From Rhodopirellula halodulae (GTDB taxonomy: Bacteria > Planctomycetota > Planctomycetia > Pirellulales > Pirellulaceae): 64,000 bases of DNA. Of the stretch, positions 39,957 through 49,777 are shown in pieces. The notes beneath the pieces were generated by a model that saw nothing but the letters and a program-made list of their open reading frames with translations, did no database searches and had not been told where the DNA came from. Location: NCBI RefSeq assembly GCF_020966775.1, contig NZ_JAJKFV010000004.1, positions 186,001 through 250,000 of the forward strand, given 5' to 3'. Numbering within the stretch: position 1 is the stretch's first letter; every line of letters starts with the position of its first letter. A program made the translations under genes and the position numbers.

Positions 39957-40139
39957 GATGGATTGCAATGGAGGGAGGGGGTAGACGGAGGAGCGTCACG
40001 AATGCTGGGTGGCCGAGCATTCTCAACACGTATTTTAGCATCTCGTCGACCCGCAACGAAATGAAAGGGGGCGTCCTCAGCCGCTTGACGCCAGCATCGA
40101 AAGCGGAAATTTCGGTGATCGCTCGAAACGAATTCCAAG

Positions 40140-41261
40140 CTATCCAAACAGTGATGGTTGGGCGTCCTTCAACAACCCAACGATTTTCCGGCCTGTAACG
40201 CTCATCGGCATCGCGTCAAGTTCATCCAGCGTTGCCCACTGCCAACCTTCCGGCAACGCAATCGATGACGCAACGGTCGAGGCCGCTGCTTCGCCTGCGT
40301 CCATTTGCCCCACGCTCAAATGCGCCGCATGCACCTGCAACGTCATGCGGTAGCGAGTGACCGCGTGCTTGATGGTTTTTAGCTTCATGCCCAACTGGAC
40401 CTCCACGCCCAACTGAACCGCCAACCAAGATTCCATGCCAGCCAGATCAGAAGCCACCGGCGGGCCTTCTCGTGGGAAATCGACCATGCCCGCAAAACGA
40501 ACGCCTTCGGGCAACGTTCGAACGAGGACCTTGTCGTCAACACGAAAGACCGCGGCAATCTCTGTGCGTGATTCGTATTGGACCTTGCTGATCTTGCCGG
40601 GAATCTCATCTTGCAGGCCAAAGAGGTTCGCGTGGCAAAGGCTGGCGACGGGACACTCATCGCACTTCGGATTTCGCGGAGAACACACCAACGCCCCCAA
40701 CTCCATCGCGGCCTGGTTGAATCCCGCGGGTCCGCGAGTCCGATCATCCGCGCTACGTCGAGGCAGCATCAACTCCGAAAACTCCCACAATCTCGCTTGC
40801 GACTCACGCTCGGTGGGTGGCACATTCAATCCGATCCAACGGCTGAAGACGCGCTGCGTATTCCCCTCCAAAATCGGGAACGCTTCGTTTCGCGAAATCG
40901 ACAGGATTGCTCCGGCGGTGTAGCGTCCGATTCCAGGCAAGGCCAAGACATCGTCAAACGAAGTTGGAAAGTTGCCGTCATGCTCGGTAACGATCTTTTG
41001 GGCCGCCGCGTGCAACGATCGAGCTCGCCGATAGTACCCAAGCCCCTCCCACATTCGCATCAGCTCAGCTTCGTCCGCAGCGGCCAAATTCGCGATGGTC
41101 GGATACGCTTCGAGGAAACGTTCGAAGTAAGGCAGGACCGTTGCCACCTGTGTTTGCTGGCACATGATTTCGCTGACCCAAACCCGATAGGCCGAGTGGT
41201 CTCGACGCCAGGGAAGGTCTCGCGCGTTGGCTGCAAACCACTTCAATAGCTTCTGGCGCAC
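40140..41261 (-). CDS. mutY: A/G-specific adenine glycosylase MutY, D138-equivalent is Glu
   Basis: A 373-residue glycosylase. LPWRRDHSAYRVWVSEIM keeps the catalytic Glu (E37 in E. coli), QQTQVATVLPYFERF and the helix-hairpin-helix LPGIGRYTAGAI are present, and the iron-sulfur loop is CSPRNPKCDECPVASLC (C-x6-C-x2-C-x5-C). The catalytic Asp (LDGNVKRV in E. coli) is Glu here: ILEGNTQRVFSR. A MutT-like C-terminal domain for 8-oxoG recognition follows. It removes adenine opposite 8-oxoguanine. Start GTG 41261 is the only candidate; the frame stays open upstream. Confidence 0.92.
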   Translation of the reverse strand: MRQKLLKWFAANARDLPWRRDHSAYRVWVSEIMCQQTQVATVLPYFERFLEAYPTIANLAAADEAELMRMWEGLGYYRRARSLHAAAQKIVTEHDGNFPTSFDDVLALPGIGRYTAGAILSISRNEAFPILEGNTQRVFSRWIGLNVPPTERESQARLWEFSELMLPRRSADDRTRGPAGFNQAAMELGALVCSPRNPKCDECPVASLCHANLFGLQDEIPGKISKVQYESRTEIAAVFRVDDKVLVRTLPEGVRFAGMVDFPREGPPVASDLAGMESWLAVQLGVEVQLGMKLKTIKHAVTRYRMTLQVHAAHLSVGQMDAGEAAASTVASSIALPEGWQWATLDELDAMPMSVTGRKIVGLLKDAQPSLFG

Positions 41262-41426
41262 CCGCGAACGCCAGGAGGATTCGTTCCAATTGCCGGAGTC
41301 GATCGAGGGAGCTTCGGTGGCGATGGCTGCTTGGGCGTTGGTGAGACAAACGGTTAAAAGGCGACGAGTACGATCCCGAGAGCTGACGCGATGTCCCGCA
41401 TCACTTCTCGCTGATCCATCGACCGC

Positions 41427-42593
41427 CTACGGCTCCGTCATCTTGCCGAGTTTGGCTTTCGTTTGGAACTCCACCCGATTGCGGCGGTAACCGATTTCCA
41501 GCGACTCCCCCGGGGTGTGCGTGTTGATCACGGCCTGCAAGTCCGCGAATCGTTTGATCGTATTGCCATCGGCACTGATGATCACATCGCCGGTCCGCAA
41601 ACCGGCTGCCTGGGCACCGCTGCCATCGACCACGCTTTGAATGATGCATTCATTGAGCGTGTCGTTGCAACGCACGCCTAGGAAGCCACCGAATTTATAT
41701 TCAATCTTCAAACCGGGAAGCGTTTGGCGGAGAGCTTCCACACGATCTTTGGTGACATCGGTTCCGTTCAACGTCAGCGAGATGCGAATCGGCAATTTGG
41801 CAACCGAGTCCAGCATCTCGTCGTTCAGCGTCACGTAGCGAAACTCCAAATGATCGATCGATGACAAATCGCCGATGACCTTCAGCGTTTCTTCGTCCAG
41901 CTCGCCGTACAGCAAGGACAGTGTTTTCAGGTCAGGCATCTGCACAACGCCACGAAGGACGTCCGGGCGAATCGCAGATCCTTCGACGCGGGCGTACTCG
42001 ATCTTGTCGACCCAACGCAGCAACTGCAGCAGAGAGTCGTCGCCTTGAAATGCGTCGCTGATTTCGACCACGCTGGCCAGTTCTTTGCGGGCTCCGTAGA
42101 CAAATTCCTGGATGCCGATCAAAGCACCTTGCAGCGAAAGCGTTTGAACCGTTTGAACTCGGCGGACTTGCGTGATTTCCTCGACGGCCATGGTCGCTCG
42201 TTCGCCACGGCTGCCTCCCATCGTGGAAAGTTGCAGCAATGTTTCCCATGGATCGGGCGTGTTGGGATCACGCGTTGCCAATTTCGGCTGGCCCCGTTCG
42301 CCTTCGATGATCGGGCTGTTCACCGCGATGGCGTGCAGGATTCGAATCGCTCGCTGAGTCGTCTCGAGATCGCCTCGCTCCAGGACTTCGACCAGTGGAT
42401 CGATCGCAGCCGGGCCCGCATTGAGCAACCATTCCGTGGCGTTTTCGCGTCGCAGGTAAGAATCGCTGGACAAGCTTTCAATTTGAGCGGCAATTTCTTC
42501 CGGTGGCTGAGCCACGGCGACCGAAGCGACGAGCGACAGACAAATCAAGCCGGTAATTCGGGTGCTTTGGCGAATCGAGCAGGCGGGATGCAT
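41427..42593 (-). CDS. Secreted PDZ-domain protein
   Basis: A 388-residue exported protein: signal peptide (to about 28, SVAVAQPP), a HEAT-like helical repeat (LRRENATEWLLNAGPAAIDP, about 45-90), a leucine-rich middle (MPDLKTLSLLYGELDEETLK) and a C-terminal PDZ domain (GFLGVRCNDTLNECIIQSVV, AAGLRTGDVIISADG). Protease motifs are absent, so it likely acts as an adaptor or scaffold in the periplasm. Function unknown. Confidence 0.78.
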   Translation of the reverse strand: MHPACSIRQSTRITGLICLSLVASVAVAQPPEEIAAQIESLSSDSYLRRENATEWLLNAGPAAIDPLVEVLERGDLETTQRAIRILHAIAVNSPIIEGERGQPKLATRDPNTPDPWETLLQLSTMGGSRGERATMAVEEITQVRRVQTVQTLSLQGALIGIQEFVYGARKELASVVEISDAFQGDDSLLQLLRWVDKIEYARVEGSAIRPDVLRGVVQMPDLKTLSLLYGELDEETLKVIGDLSSIDHLEFRYVTLNDEMLDSVAKLPIRISLTLNGTDVTKDRVEALRQTLPGLKIEYKFGGFLGVRCNDTLNECIIQSVVDGSGAQAAGLRTGDVIISADGNTIKRFADLQAVINTHTPGESLEIGYRRNRVEFQTKAKLGKMTEP

Positions 42594-43069
42594 GGGCCAG
42601 TGGGTCGTGGAGAGAGCCGGAATTCGCAGGATAAAAGCGGCGATGTTACCGTTGACACACTCGGCAGGGTGTCCCGCACGAGGTCATCAACGTATTCTAC
42701 CGAAAATCGAGATGAACGCACGCGTCGATCGGTCCAACGGATGTCCTCTCTCGGGTCGCGAAATTTGTTTTGCCGGCGAGGGTCAGGACGTAGCAGGCGG
42801 CTGTTTCGGTTGTTTCGAAGGCTCGTTCAACAGTCCCCTCTCACCCCCAGGCAACATCGCGGGTCACGGTTCGCTTCCACTGGCGATCCGCCGTGCACCG
42901 CGTGGAATAGTGGAGTGGATTGGTGGAGATGGGCAGAGCCACGTGTTGGCCCGAAAGGTCCTTTGACCCGAGTGGTCCTTCGAAATGATCGAGACGGAAA
43001 GTTGGCAGGCCCGGTGTGTTTTCATCGCCCCATCCTCCCCCATCCGACTTGTCACTGGAGAATCACTAA
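42594..43069. other. Divergent region between PDZ gene and amt
   Basis: About 475 bp with no convincing gene. It carries promoters for both genes and GGAG 9 nt before amt ATG 43070. I searched by eye for a sigma-54 (GG-N10-GC) site, expected for nitrogen control, without a convincing hit. Confidence 0.45.
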
Positions 43070-44584
43070 ATGTTGTCACGCGTGTTGGTTGTCGTTTTCT
43101 TGCTCGCTTGGATTGTGGGAGGCCCGATGGCGGGACCAACCTCGTCCAAGTTGATGGCACAAGACGAGGTGGCGGAAACCGCTACGGAAGAAACCTCGTC
43201 GGTGGAAGCGGCGGAGGAGCCTGCTGCAACGGAAGAACCGGAAGCTGAAGCCGCAGAAGCCCCGACCTTGGAAAGCTTGCAGGCCGGTGTGGACGAAGCG
43301 AAGTTGGCCGGCCACAACGGTTGGATGCTGGTGTGCTGTGCTCTTGTGTTGTTCATGACCGCACCCGGCTTGGCCATGTTCTACGGCGGATTGGTCCGAC
43401 GCAAAAACGTGCTGAGCGTGATGATGCAGTGCATCTTCCTGATGGGCATGATGACTGTCCTCTGGGCACTGTATGGTTATTCGTTCGCGTTTGGTGGCTC
43501 CGGCGGCTGGTTCGGCAACACCGAATACCTGTTCATGAACGGTGTGCAGCGTTATTGGGACGACGCAGCGGGTGCGCCCGTCACGCCGATGGAAGGTTCG
43601 ATGACGCGAATGACTCACATGTTGTTCCAAGGCATGTTTTTCATCATTACCCCGGCACTGATCTGCGGTGCGTTCGCCGAGCGGATGAAGTTCAGCGCGA
43701 TGGTCGTGTTCTCAATCCTCTGGGGCACCTTGATCTACTGCCCACTGACCCACTGGGTTTGGGACGAAGGCCCGCTGTCGTATTTCGCGGGTGACGAGGC
43801 CATCTTGGGTGGTGCACTCGATTTCGCCGGCGGCACGGTGGTTCACATCAGCAGCGGGATCTCCGCGTTGGTGGCGGCTTTGTTGATCGGGCCTCGCATG
43901 GGTTATCCCCGCGAACCTTTGCAACCACACAACTTGACCTACACCGCGCTTGGTGCGGCCATGTTGTGGGTTGGTTGGTTCGGCTTCAACGCGGGCAGCG
44001 AATTGGCGTCGGATGATTTGACCAGCAGTGCCTTTGCCGTGACTCACTTTTCGGCCGCCGCAGGAGCCGTCGCTTGGGTGATGCTCGAATGGTTGGTGCT
44101 TGGAAAGCCAACGGTCCTGGGTGCCAGCAGTGGTGCGGTTGCCGGTTTGGTTTGCATCACGCCCGCCGCAGGTTTTGTGCAGCCGATGCCAGCCCTGATC
44201 ATGGGTGCTTTGGCTGGAGCCGTTTGCTACTGGGCGTGCTCAACCTTGAAGCACAAACTGCGTTACGACGATGCGTTGGATGCCTTCGGCGTCCACGGTG
44301 TCGGCGGAACGCTGGGTGCAATTTTGACCGGTGTCTTTACAACGCGGGCAACCTGGGACGTCAGCAACGGTCAACCAATCGGCTTGATCGAATCCGGAGG
44401 CGACATGACTTTGGTCATCGGCCAAATCGCTGCGGTGGTGGTGACGTATGTGTTTGCCGGCGTGGGAAGCTTGATCTTGCTCAAGCTGATCGATGTCGTC
44501 ATCGGCTTGCGAGTTCCCGCCGAAAGCGAACAACGTGGCTTGGATATCTCCGACCACGGCGAAGAAGGCTATCAATTCGCTTGA
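43070..44584 (+). CDS. amt: Ammonium transporter Amt
   Basis: A 504-residue Amt. A signal-like first helix and an acidic Glu/Ala-rich stretch (about 38-70) precede 11 membrane helices with TAPGLAMFYGGLVRRKN, MLFQGMFFIITPALICGA, DFAGGTVVHISSGISALVAA (pore His region), HNLTYTALGAAMLWVGWFGF and FGVHGVGGTLGAILTGVF (second pore His). It imports NH4+/NH3. No glnK (PII) gene follows here, unlike in many bacteria; a terminator lies 60 bp downstream. Confidence 0.95.
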   Translation: MLSRVLVVVFLLAWIVGGPMAGPTSSKLMAQDEVAETATEETSSVEAAEEPAATEEPEAEAAEAPTLESLQAGVDEAKLAGHNGWMLVCCALVLFMTAPGLAMFYGGLVRRKNVLSVMMQCIFLMGMMTVLWALYGYSFAFGGSGGWFGNTEYLFMNGVQRYWDDAAGAPVTPMEGSMTRMTHMLFQGMFFIITPALICGAFAERMKFSAMVVFSILWGTLIYCPLTHWVWDEGPLSYFAGDEAILGGALDFAGGTVVHISSGISALVAALLIGPRMGYPREPLQPHNLTYTALGAAMLWVGWFGFNAGSELASDDLTSSAFAVTHFSAAAGAVAWVMLEWLVLGKPTVLGASSGAVAGLVCITPAAGFVQPMPALIMGALAGAVCYWACSTLKHKLRYDDALDAFGVHGVGGTLGAILTGVFTTRATWDVSNGQPIGLIESGGDMTLVIGQIAAVVVTYVFAGVGSLILLKLIDVVIGLRVPAESEQRGLDISDHGEEGYQFA

Positions 44585-44643
44585 TCGCTGTTTGACTGGC
44601 CAACTGGGCATTCTCTCAGCTGGCTGATCTAAAAAAGACGCGA

Positions 44644-44675
44644 AACGCCCGAGTGCTCACGTGCTCGGGCGTTTT
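44644..44675 (+). terminator. Intrinsic terminator after amt
   Basis: A 10-bp perfect stem (44644-44653 with 44664-44673) with a 10-nt loop, followed by TTTT (44672-44675). Confidence 0.8.
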
Positions 44676-44765
44676 CCTTTGGATGATTCGGATCGGAAGC
44701 TGTGGCCAAACCAAACGTGGCTAGAGGGACCACGCAGCATGGACCACGCGGCAATAATCGGCGGC

Positions 44766-46037
44766 TTACCAAGCAAAGAAAGGCCACGGGCCGGCGTGAT
44801 TTGCCTGAGGTGGCATCTCGATGAAGCCATCGGTCAATGCGAGCGACGCCAAATCACCTGAGCCCTGTCCAATCACCAATTCCGCAACGCCTGGCTCCAC
44901 CAGACGGACGCCGCGCATCCAGTGCAGCGGAAGTGTTTTTGGGCCGAGCTCTCGCAACGTGACATGACTCGCGCGCTCTTGCCAATATTGAATGCCCGCC
45001 ATCTTTTGGATCAGCGGCATGGCAAACCGGCGAGCCCCCATCGTCGCACTGACAGGATTGCCGGGCAGTCCCAAGATCAAGGTGGATGCGGTGTCGCCTG
45101 AATGAACCGCACCCAGAATCGGTTTGCCGGGACGCAACGGCAATTTGTGGAAAACGATCTCGGCTCCGACTTCACGCAGGATTCTGGGAACGTAGTCGTA
45201 GTCTCCCATGGAAACGCCACCGGTCATCAGAACGACGTCGTTTCGCGAGATGGCTTGTTCGACAGCGGCCCTCAGCGTTTCAGGTTCATCCACCGCGTGA
45301 CTTGGTTCGCCAACGTCAATGAAAGGGCGGTTGGCCAGCAAACCAAGCAAGGCAGACGCGTTGCTGTTGCGGATCTTCCATGGCGGCAAGTCTTGCGTGT
45401 CCGCACCTTCCAGTTCGTCTCCCGTCGTGAGAATTCCAACACGCACCGGACGATGAAGGCAGCATTCCTGGACGCCAAAATTCGTCAATGCGGCCAATCG
45501 CGGTGAAGTCAGCTCCAACCCAGAAGGCACGGCGACGGAGCCTTCCGAAAGGTTCTCGCCTTGTCGCCGAATGTTGGCTCCGGCGGGAATGGTGCGGGCG
45601 ATGTCACGCCAGCGAACGGTGCCCAGATTGGCGGTTGCCGCATTGCTGATGGTCGGTGATTCATCCGTGTGTTCACGTTGGATCACGCGATCGCAGCCTT
45701 CAGGAATGATGGCTCCAGTGAAGATCCGAATGATGCCAGATTCGTTCCGTATCGGTGGAGCGGCACCCGGAACACTTTCCGCAACCACAGCGACCTCGCC
45801 AGTCTCCGCCAAGTCGGATTCACGTATGGCGTAGCCATCCATCGCGGAGACATCCGCCGCGGGACTGTCTCGATCGGCGGTGATGGGCGTCGCGAGCACT
45901 CGACCAAGAACTCGTCGCAACGCCGCCGCGTCACTTGAAAACGGAACGGTTTCTTTCGCCGTCGCGGTCAAACTCTCCGCCAAGGCATCGATGGCTTCTG
46001 CTGGTGACTGAAAAGCGAACATGGAGTTGGATGACAT
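44766..46037 (-). CDS. moeA: Molybdopterin molybdotransferase MoeA
   Basis: A 423-residue MoeA: SAMDGYAIRESDL, FTGAIIPEGCDRVIQ, IRRQGENLSEG, VGILTTGDELEG, VVLMTGGVSMGDYDYVPRIL and ILGLPGNPVSATMG are family motifs in order. It inserts molybdate into adenylated molybdopterin to make Moco. ATG 46037 lies 41 bp after mobA, so they are probably co-transcribed. It supports molybdoenzymes such as the nitrate reductase inferred at the left end. Confidence 0.94.
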   Translation of the reverse strand: MSSNSMFAFQSPAEAIDALAESLTATAKETVPFSSDAAALRRVLGRVLATPITADRDSPAADVSAMDGYAIRESDLAETGEVAVVAESVPGAAPPIRNESGIIRIFTGAIIPEGCDRVIQREHTDESPTISNAATANLGTVRWRDIARTIPAGANIRRQGENLSEGSVAVPSGLELTSPRLAALTNFGVQECCLHRPVRVGILTTGDELEGADTQDLPPWKIRNSNASALLGLLANRPFIDVGEPSHAVDEPETLRAAVEQAISRNDVVLMTGGVSMGDYDYVPRILREVGAEIVFHKLPLRPGKPILGAVHSGDTASTLILGLPGNPVSATMGARRFAMPLIQKMAGIQYWQERASHVTLRELGPKTLPLHWMRGVRLVEPGVAELVIGQGSGDLASLALTDGFIEMPPQANHAGPWPFFAW

Positions 46038-46078
46038 GCGACGAATGCAGTTTGGTGACGGGGCCGTTGCCGATGAGA

Positions 46079-46714
46079 TCAGCTCGGCTCGGATGATAGG
46101 TCGTCGGGCGAATTGACATTGCGAAGACTGGCACGCGGCAGATCCACGCGAAGAAACGATTGCGTTTGCAAATGTCGGTACAAACTTCGGTGATGCGACT
46201 TCACGACACCCTCGATTGCCGGCAAACAACGCCTCGGATAGATCGCCACGAGGGGTTGCAAGCGTTCTTCGGTTTCATCGTTGGCGACCACGATTAGTTC
46301 AGGATCATTTTGCCAGACTTGCACCAATTCTTGCAGGTCCGTCGCGGTCAATTCCGGCAGGTCCACCGGAGTGAAGAGGCACGCGGCATGGCCACTGACT
46401 TGAGCGCGCAGCAGACATCGCCAAACTCCCACCGCGGGACCTTGATTGGGAAGCGTATCGGGGATGCGAATGATCGATGACGACGAAAGCAGACCGTCAC
46501 TCAGAGGCAGCTGGTCGTCGTCTTTCGGCAGACTCAGCAGAACCTTCTCTCCGGTCACCTGCCGCATCCGCTGGATCGCGTGACTCAGAAAGCTGCCGCC
46601 GGTTGAATGCGGCAGCAACGCTTTGGGTTGCCCCATGCGACTGGACAATCCACCCGTCAACACCGCGCCGATCAGGCGAGTTGGAACCGGATCATGGTCG
46701 AATCGGTCTTCCAT
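46079..46714 (-). CDS. mobA: Molybdenum cofactor guanylyltransferase MobA-like
   Basis: A 211-residue nucleotidyltransferase: LIGAVLTGGLSSRMGQPKAL is the GTP-binding signature GGxSxRMGxxK (about 16-30); TPVDLPEL provides the metal-binding Asp; RLQPLVAIYPRRCLP fits the acceptor site. It attaches GMP to Moco to give the bis-MGD form used by nitrate reductase-type enzymes. Start ATG 46714; its upstream frame overlaps the FAD oxidoreductase gene end. Confidence 0.88.
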   Translation of the reverse strand: MEDRFDHDPVPTRLIGAVLTGGLSSRMGQPKALLPHSTGGSFLSHAIQRMRQVTGEKVLLSLPKDDDQLPLSDGLLSSSSIIRIPDTLPNQGPAVGVWRCLLRAQVSGHAACLFTPVDLPELTATDLQELVQVWQNDPELIVVANDETEERLQPLVAIYPRRCLPAIEGVVKSHHRSLYRHLQTQSFLRVDLPRASLRNVNSPDDLSSEPS

Positions 46715-46760
46715 GATGAGCGGGCATTGCGATCGAGGTGGAATCGCACCGCCGGGTGAT

Positions 46761-48170
46761 TCACTTGGCGACGCGACGTTGGTAATCAGGCCAGACTTCT
46801 TCGACGAACTTTTCTTCGCCCAACGTGATGGTCTCATTCACGTTTAAGTTGCCTTTGACGATGTGAGCCGAGTTCAAAGCGTAGAATCCAGGAACGCTGC
46901 TGACAACATTCGGCAACCGAGTCGAATAGTCGATCGTTGCCAAAGCGGCGACATACTTGGCTCGCGCAATCTTGAAGTCGATGACTTGGTCACGCGAAAA
47001 GTGGTCGTACATCTTTTCAAGCGTCGACAAACACTTCTCTTTGTAATCCTCGTCTGATTCGTTCAAGCCTTCATGATCGTCCGGCAAATACTTGGGCAAG
47101 TAAACCAGATGATTGCCACCCAACTGCGATTCTGAATTAACGATCGTCGACATCTCGATGACCGCGGTCAGCGGGACCCAAGTGTCGGTGATGTTCGTCA
47201 CGTAGTATTCGCTAATCGGTTTCTTCATCAGCATCGAGGCACAGACCACGCCGAGATAACGAATGCCGCGATGACGTTTCTTTTCCTCGTCGGACAATTG
47301 CGGAACCGTATCCGCGATCACGGGCGAAGCGATGGTGCTGACGACATTGTCAAACGTCTCCACCCGTCCGTCGCCAAAGTCGACACGGAACGTGCCATCT
47401 TCCAGCTTGCGGACTTCTTTCGCGGGAGACGAAACCAACGTTTTCGCACCGCGATCTTCCAACCACTGCACCCATTTTTCCAGAATCGTCGCGTAGCCGC
47501 CGGGCACGTAGCCAAACATCTCCGTCTTCATGCCGCTTCGGCGGGCTTTGTACATGCGAGCGGTATGGGCCCAAATGAACGCCGCCGAAGTCTGCTTGTA
47601 GGCTTCACCGAGTTTGGCTTTCAGCAGCGGCTGCCAGATCTTTTCAAAGACGCCCTTGCCGGACCAACGTCGCAACCACTTTTCGACTGAAAGCTTTTCC
47701 AGTCGTCGCCAATTCTTGATCTTCGACGCGTAAAAAATCGTCCCGCCGAGCCGTAGTTTCTCGATCAGGTTCAGCGGTGGGAACTTCAGAAATTCCGCCG
47801 TGTTGCTCATCGAAAGCAGTTGGCCATCGGAGTAGAAACCGGTCTTGGTTTCCACCCAATCCATTTGGCTTTCAAGGTCCAAGTCTTTCAGCAGGTCTCG
47901 CAGCTTGGTGTCGCTCAACAGCGTCACGTGATAGAAGCGATCCCAAACCACATCGCCAAGTTGCCAAGCACTGGTCAAACCACCAAACGTCGGTGCGGCT
48001 TCGGCGATGGTGACGTTTTGGCCTCGCTGGATCAGATCACGAGCGACCTGCAAACCCATGACGCCGCCGCCGATCACCAACCAACGTGAGCTGGGGGCAC
48101 CGTCTGCAGTGGAGGTGGGCTGGGTAGTGGAGGACTCGTTCGTCGGCTGAGTGGGAACTGCGACCGACAT
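46761..48170 (-). CDS. FAD/NAD(P)-dependent oxidoreductase, amine-oxidase/PPO-like
   Basis: A 469-residue flavoprotein. WLVIGGGVMGLQVARDLIQR is the FAD-binding Rossmann motif (about 30-50) and EAAPTFGGLTSAWQLGDVVW follows as in protoporphyrinogen oxidase/phytoene desaturase relatives; ALNSAHIVKGNLNVNETI is the C-terminal FAD contact. No signal peptide. It follows a GT2 glycosyltransferase by 3 bp, so a role in a lipid-linked sugar or isoprenoid pathway is likely; exact substrate unknown. Confidence 0.82.
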   Translation of the reverse strand: MSVAVPTQPTNESSTTQPTSTADGAPSSRWLVIGGGVMGLQVARDLIQRGQNVTIAEAAPTFGGLTSAWQLGDVVWDRFYHVTLLSDTKLRDLLKDLDLESQMDWVETKTGFYSDGQLLSMSNTAEFLKFPPLNLIEKLRLGGTIFYASKIKNWRRLEKLSVEKWLRRWSGKGVFEKIWQPLLKAKLGEAYKQTSAAFIWAHTARMYKARRSGMKTEMFGYVPGGYATILEKWVQWLEDRGAKTLVSSPAKEVRKLEDGTFRVDFGDGRVETFDNVVSTIASPVIADTVPQLSDEEKKRHRGIRYLGVVCASMLMKKPISEYYVTNITDTWVPLTAVIEMSTIVNSESQLGGNHLVYLPKYLPDDHEGLNESDEDYKEKCLSTLEKMYDHFSRDQVIDFKIARAKYVAALATIDYSTRLPNVVSSVPGFYALNSAHIVKGNLNVNETITLGEEKFVEEVWPDYQRRVAK

Positions 48171-48173
48171 CGA

Positions 48174-49013
48174 TCAGACTCCTTGGACGCGGTGGCGACC
48201 GAGCATCTTCAGCGTCAACCAAATGGTCTTGAAGACTTGCATTTTGCTGTCGCCGCCCTTTTGGTCGTAACGCAAACGCAAAGGGGCTTCGCCAAACACG
48301 CAACCTTGTTTGCGAAGCTTCAGCAGAATGTCAGCCATGCAGGAGAAACCGGCTTCGCCAACGAAGGCATCGCCATATTTGTCGAACGCATCTCGCAGTG
48401 CCGAAGCACGGTAAGCACGATATCCCGAGGTGTAATCACGAACACCGCGAGTCGGGAACAGACAGGTGAACAGAACACGAGCACCGATGCTGAGGAAGTG
48501 TCGCTCGATCGGAACTCCCACAACTCGAGATCCATTTTGGAATCGTGACGCGATCACGCAGTCACATCCTTCGTGGACCGATTGCACCATGCGGTTGATC
48601 AATCCTGGTGGGTGCGTGTTGTCGGCATCCATCGTGATGATGATGTCGCGCTCACCAGCCCGATCGACGGCTTCTTTCAATCCATCGCGAATCGTCACAC
48701 CGAGCCCCTGATTGACTTCGTGGCGAACGAGATGAATCGGCATTTGAAACGACATCTGCGACGCGATCTTGGCCGTGTCGTCTTTGCTGCCGTCGTCGAC
48801 AATGACCACTTCGTATGGCAAACCGCTGTCGGCGAAGGCTTCGCCAATTCGTTCCAACAACTCGGGCAACGATTGTTCTTCGTTGTAAGCGGGCAACGCC
48901 ATGATCACCTTGGCCGGACGAAAACGGTTGGTGATCGGTGCGTTGGTCGTGGTCGCGGTGGTGCTGGAGGAACTCGGGTCGGTGGACTCGGGTTCCAAAG
49001 TGGGATCAATCAT
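48174..49013 (-). CDS. GT2 glycosyltransferase, dolichyl-phosphate mannose synthase-like
   Basis: A 279-residue family 2 glycosyltransferase: VIMALPAYNEEQSLPELLER (about 35-54), VVIVDDGSKDDTAKIA, DIIITMDADNTHPPGLINRM and a conserved RFQNGSRVVGVP/FPTRGVRDYTSGYR region as in Dpm1-type enzymes. No C-terminal membrane helices. It transfers a sugar to a polyprenyl phosphate or similar acceptor. ATG 49013; the FAD oxidoreductase follows in the same operon. Confidence 0.87.
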   Translation of the reverse strand: MIDPTLEPESTDPSSSSTTATTTNAPITNRFRPAKVIMALPAYNEEQSLPELLERIGEAFADSGLPYEVVIVDDGSKDDTAKIASQMSFQMPIHLVRHEVNQGLGVTIRDGLKEAVDRAGERDIIITMDADNTHPPGLINRMVQSVHEGCDCVIASRFQNGSRVVGVPIERHFLSIGARVLFTCLFPTRGVRDYTSGYRAYRASALRDAFDKYGDAFVGEAGFSCMADILLKLRKQGCVFGEAPLRLRYDQKGGDSKMQVFKTIWLTLKMLGRHRVQGV

Positions 49014-49777
49014 GCTGTCAATCAAGCGGGAGGAGGGAGCCGGGGATTCAGTGGTTCGGAATACAACGCGAGAATCGATTGTGCCGACCGCACCGATTAG
49101 GCCGGGGCGCAGTCTATTCGGAAGTCCACCTATCGCAACTGGTTCATTGAGCGCATGCTGCCCCCTCTTTCGGACCGCTCAAGGGCAGGCTTTGGGGCGA
49201 TTACCAATCTGTTGCGATCGCCCTCCGTGAGAGCACCTAAGGGCGGCCTCACCCCCGCAAAGCCCTTCAGGAGCGAGCCGATCGCGTCGCGTGCCAAGTG
49301 CGGACCTGGCTCGCCAAAGCCAATTTCGGACGCTGAAAATTGCTCAGCTGCAATTGTCGCCGGTACAGGAAGGCTTCCCGAACGCTTGCCTGAGCGGATC
49401 ACCGCAGTTGCTATGGGAGAGTTTTCGCAAAAAAGCTACCCTAAAGTCGCGAGAGACGAGATCGAGACGACTGCACTCGCGTAGAAGTGTCCTAGGCTTT
49501 TGCGACGTGAAGGCCGCGACAAATTCGCGGCGTGAGGTTTGCTGTGACGGATCCTGTGAGCTTGCTGCCTCGAAGCCCCCACCGCTCCGAACGCGCAGCA
49601 GCTTTGAATGCTTGGTTGCTGGGATGGGGCGGGCGCAGCGGACAGAACACCGCCGAGTCACGATCCACCATCGCTGGTTCACGTCCAACGGAACCCGAAA
49701 TGCGGCCGGAAGTTCGCATCTCGTTTGGAACACATTAATGACACGCCGGTCACAACCGGCACGGATGGAACGACACC
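49014..49777. other. Long intergenic region upstream of dNTPase
   Basis: About 760 bp without a gene I can support. Open frames exist on both strands (for example 49291-50037 plus) but overlap dgt out of frame and have no ribosome site. I looked for rnpB, tmRNA, SRP RNA and tRNA signatures and found none. Confidence 0.5.
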
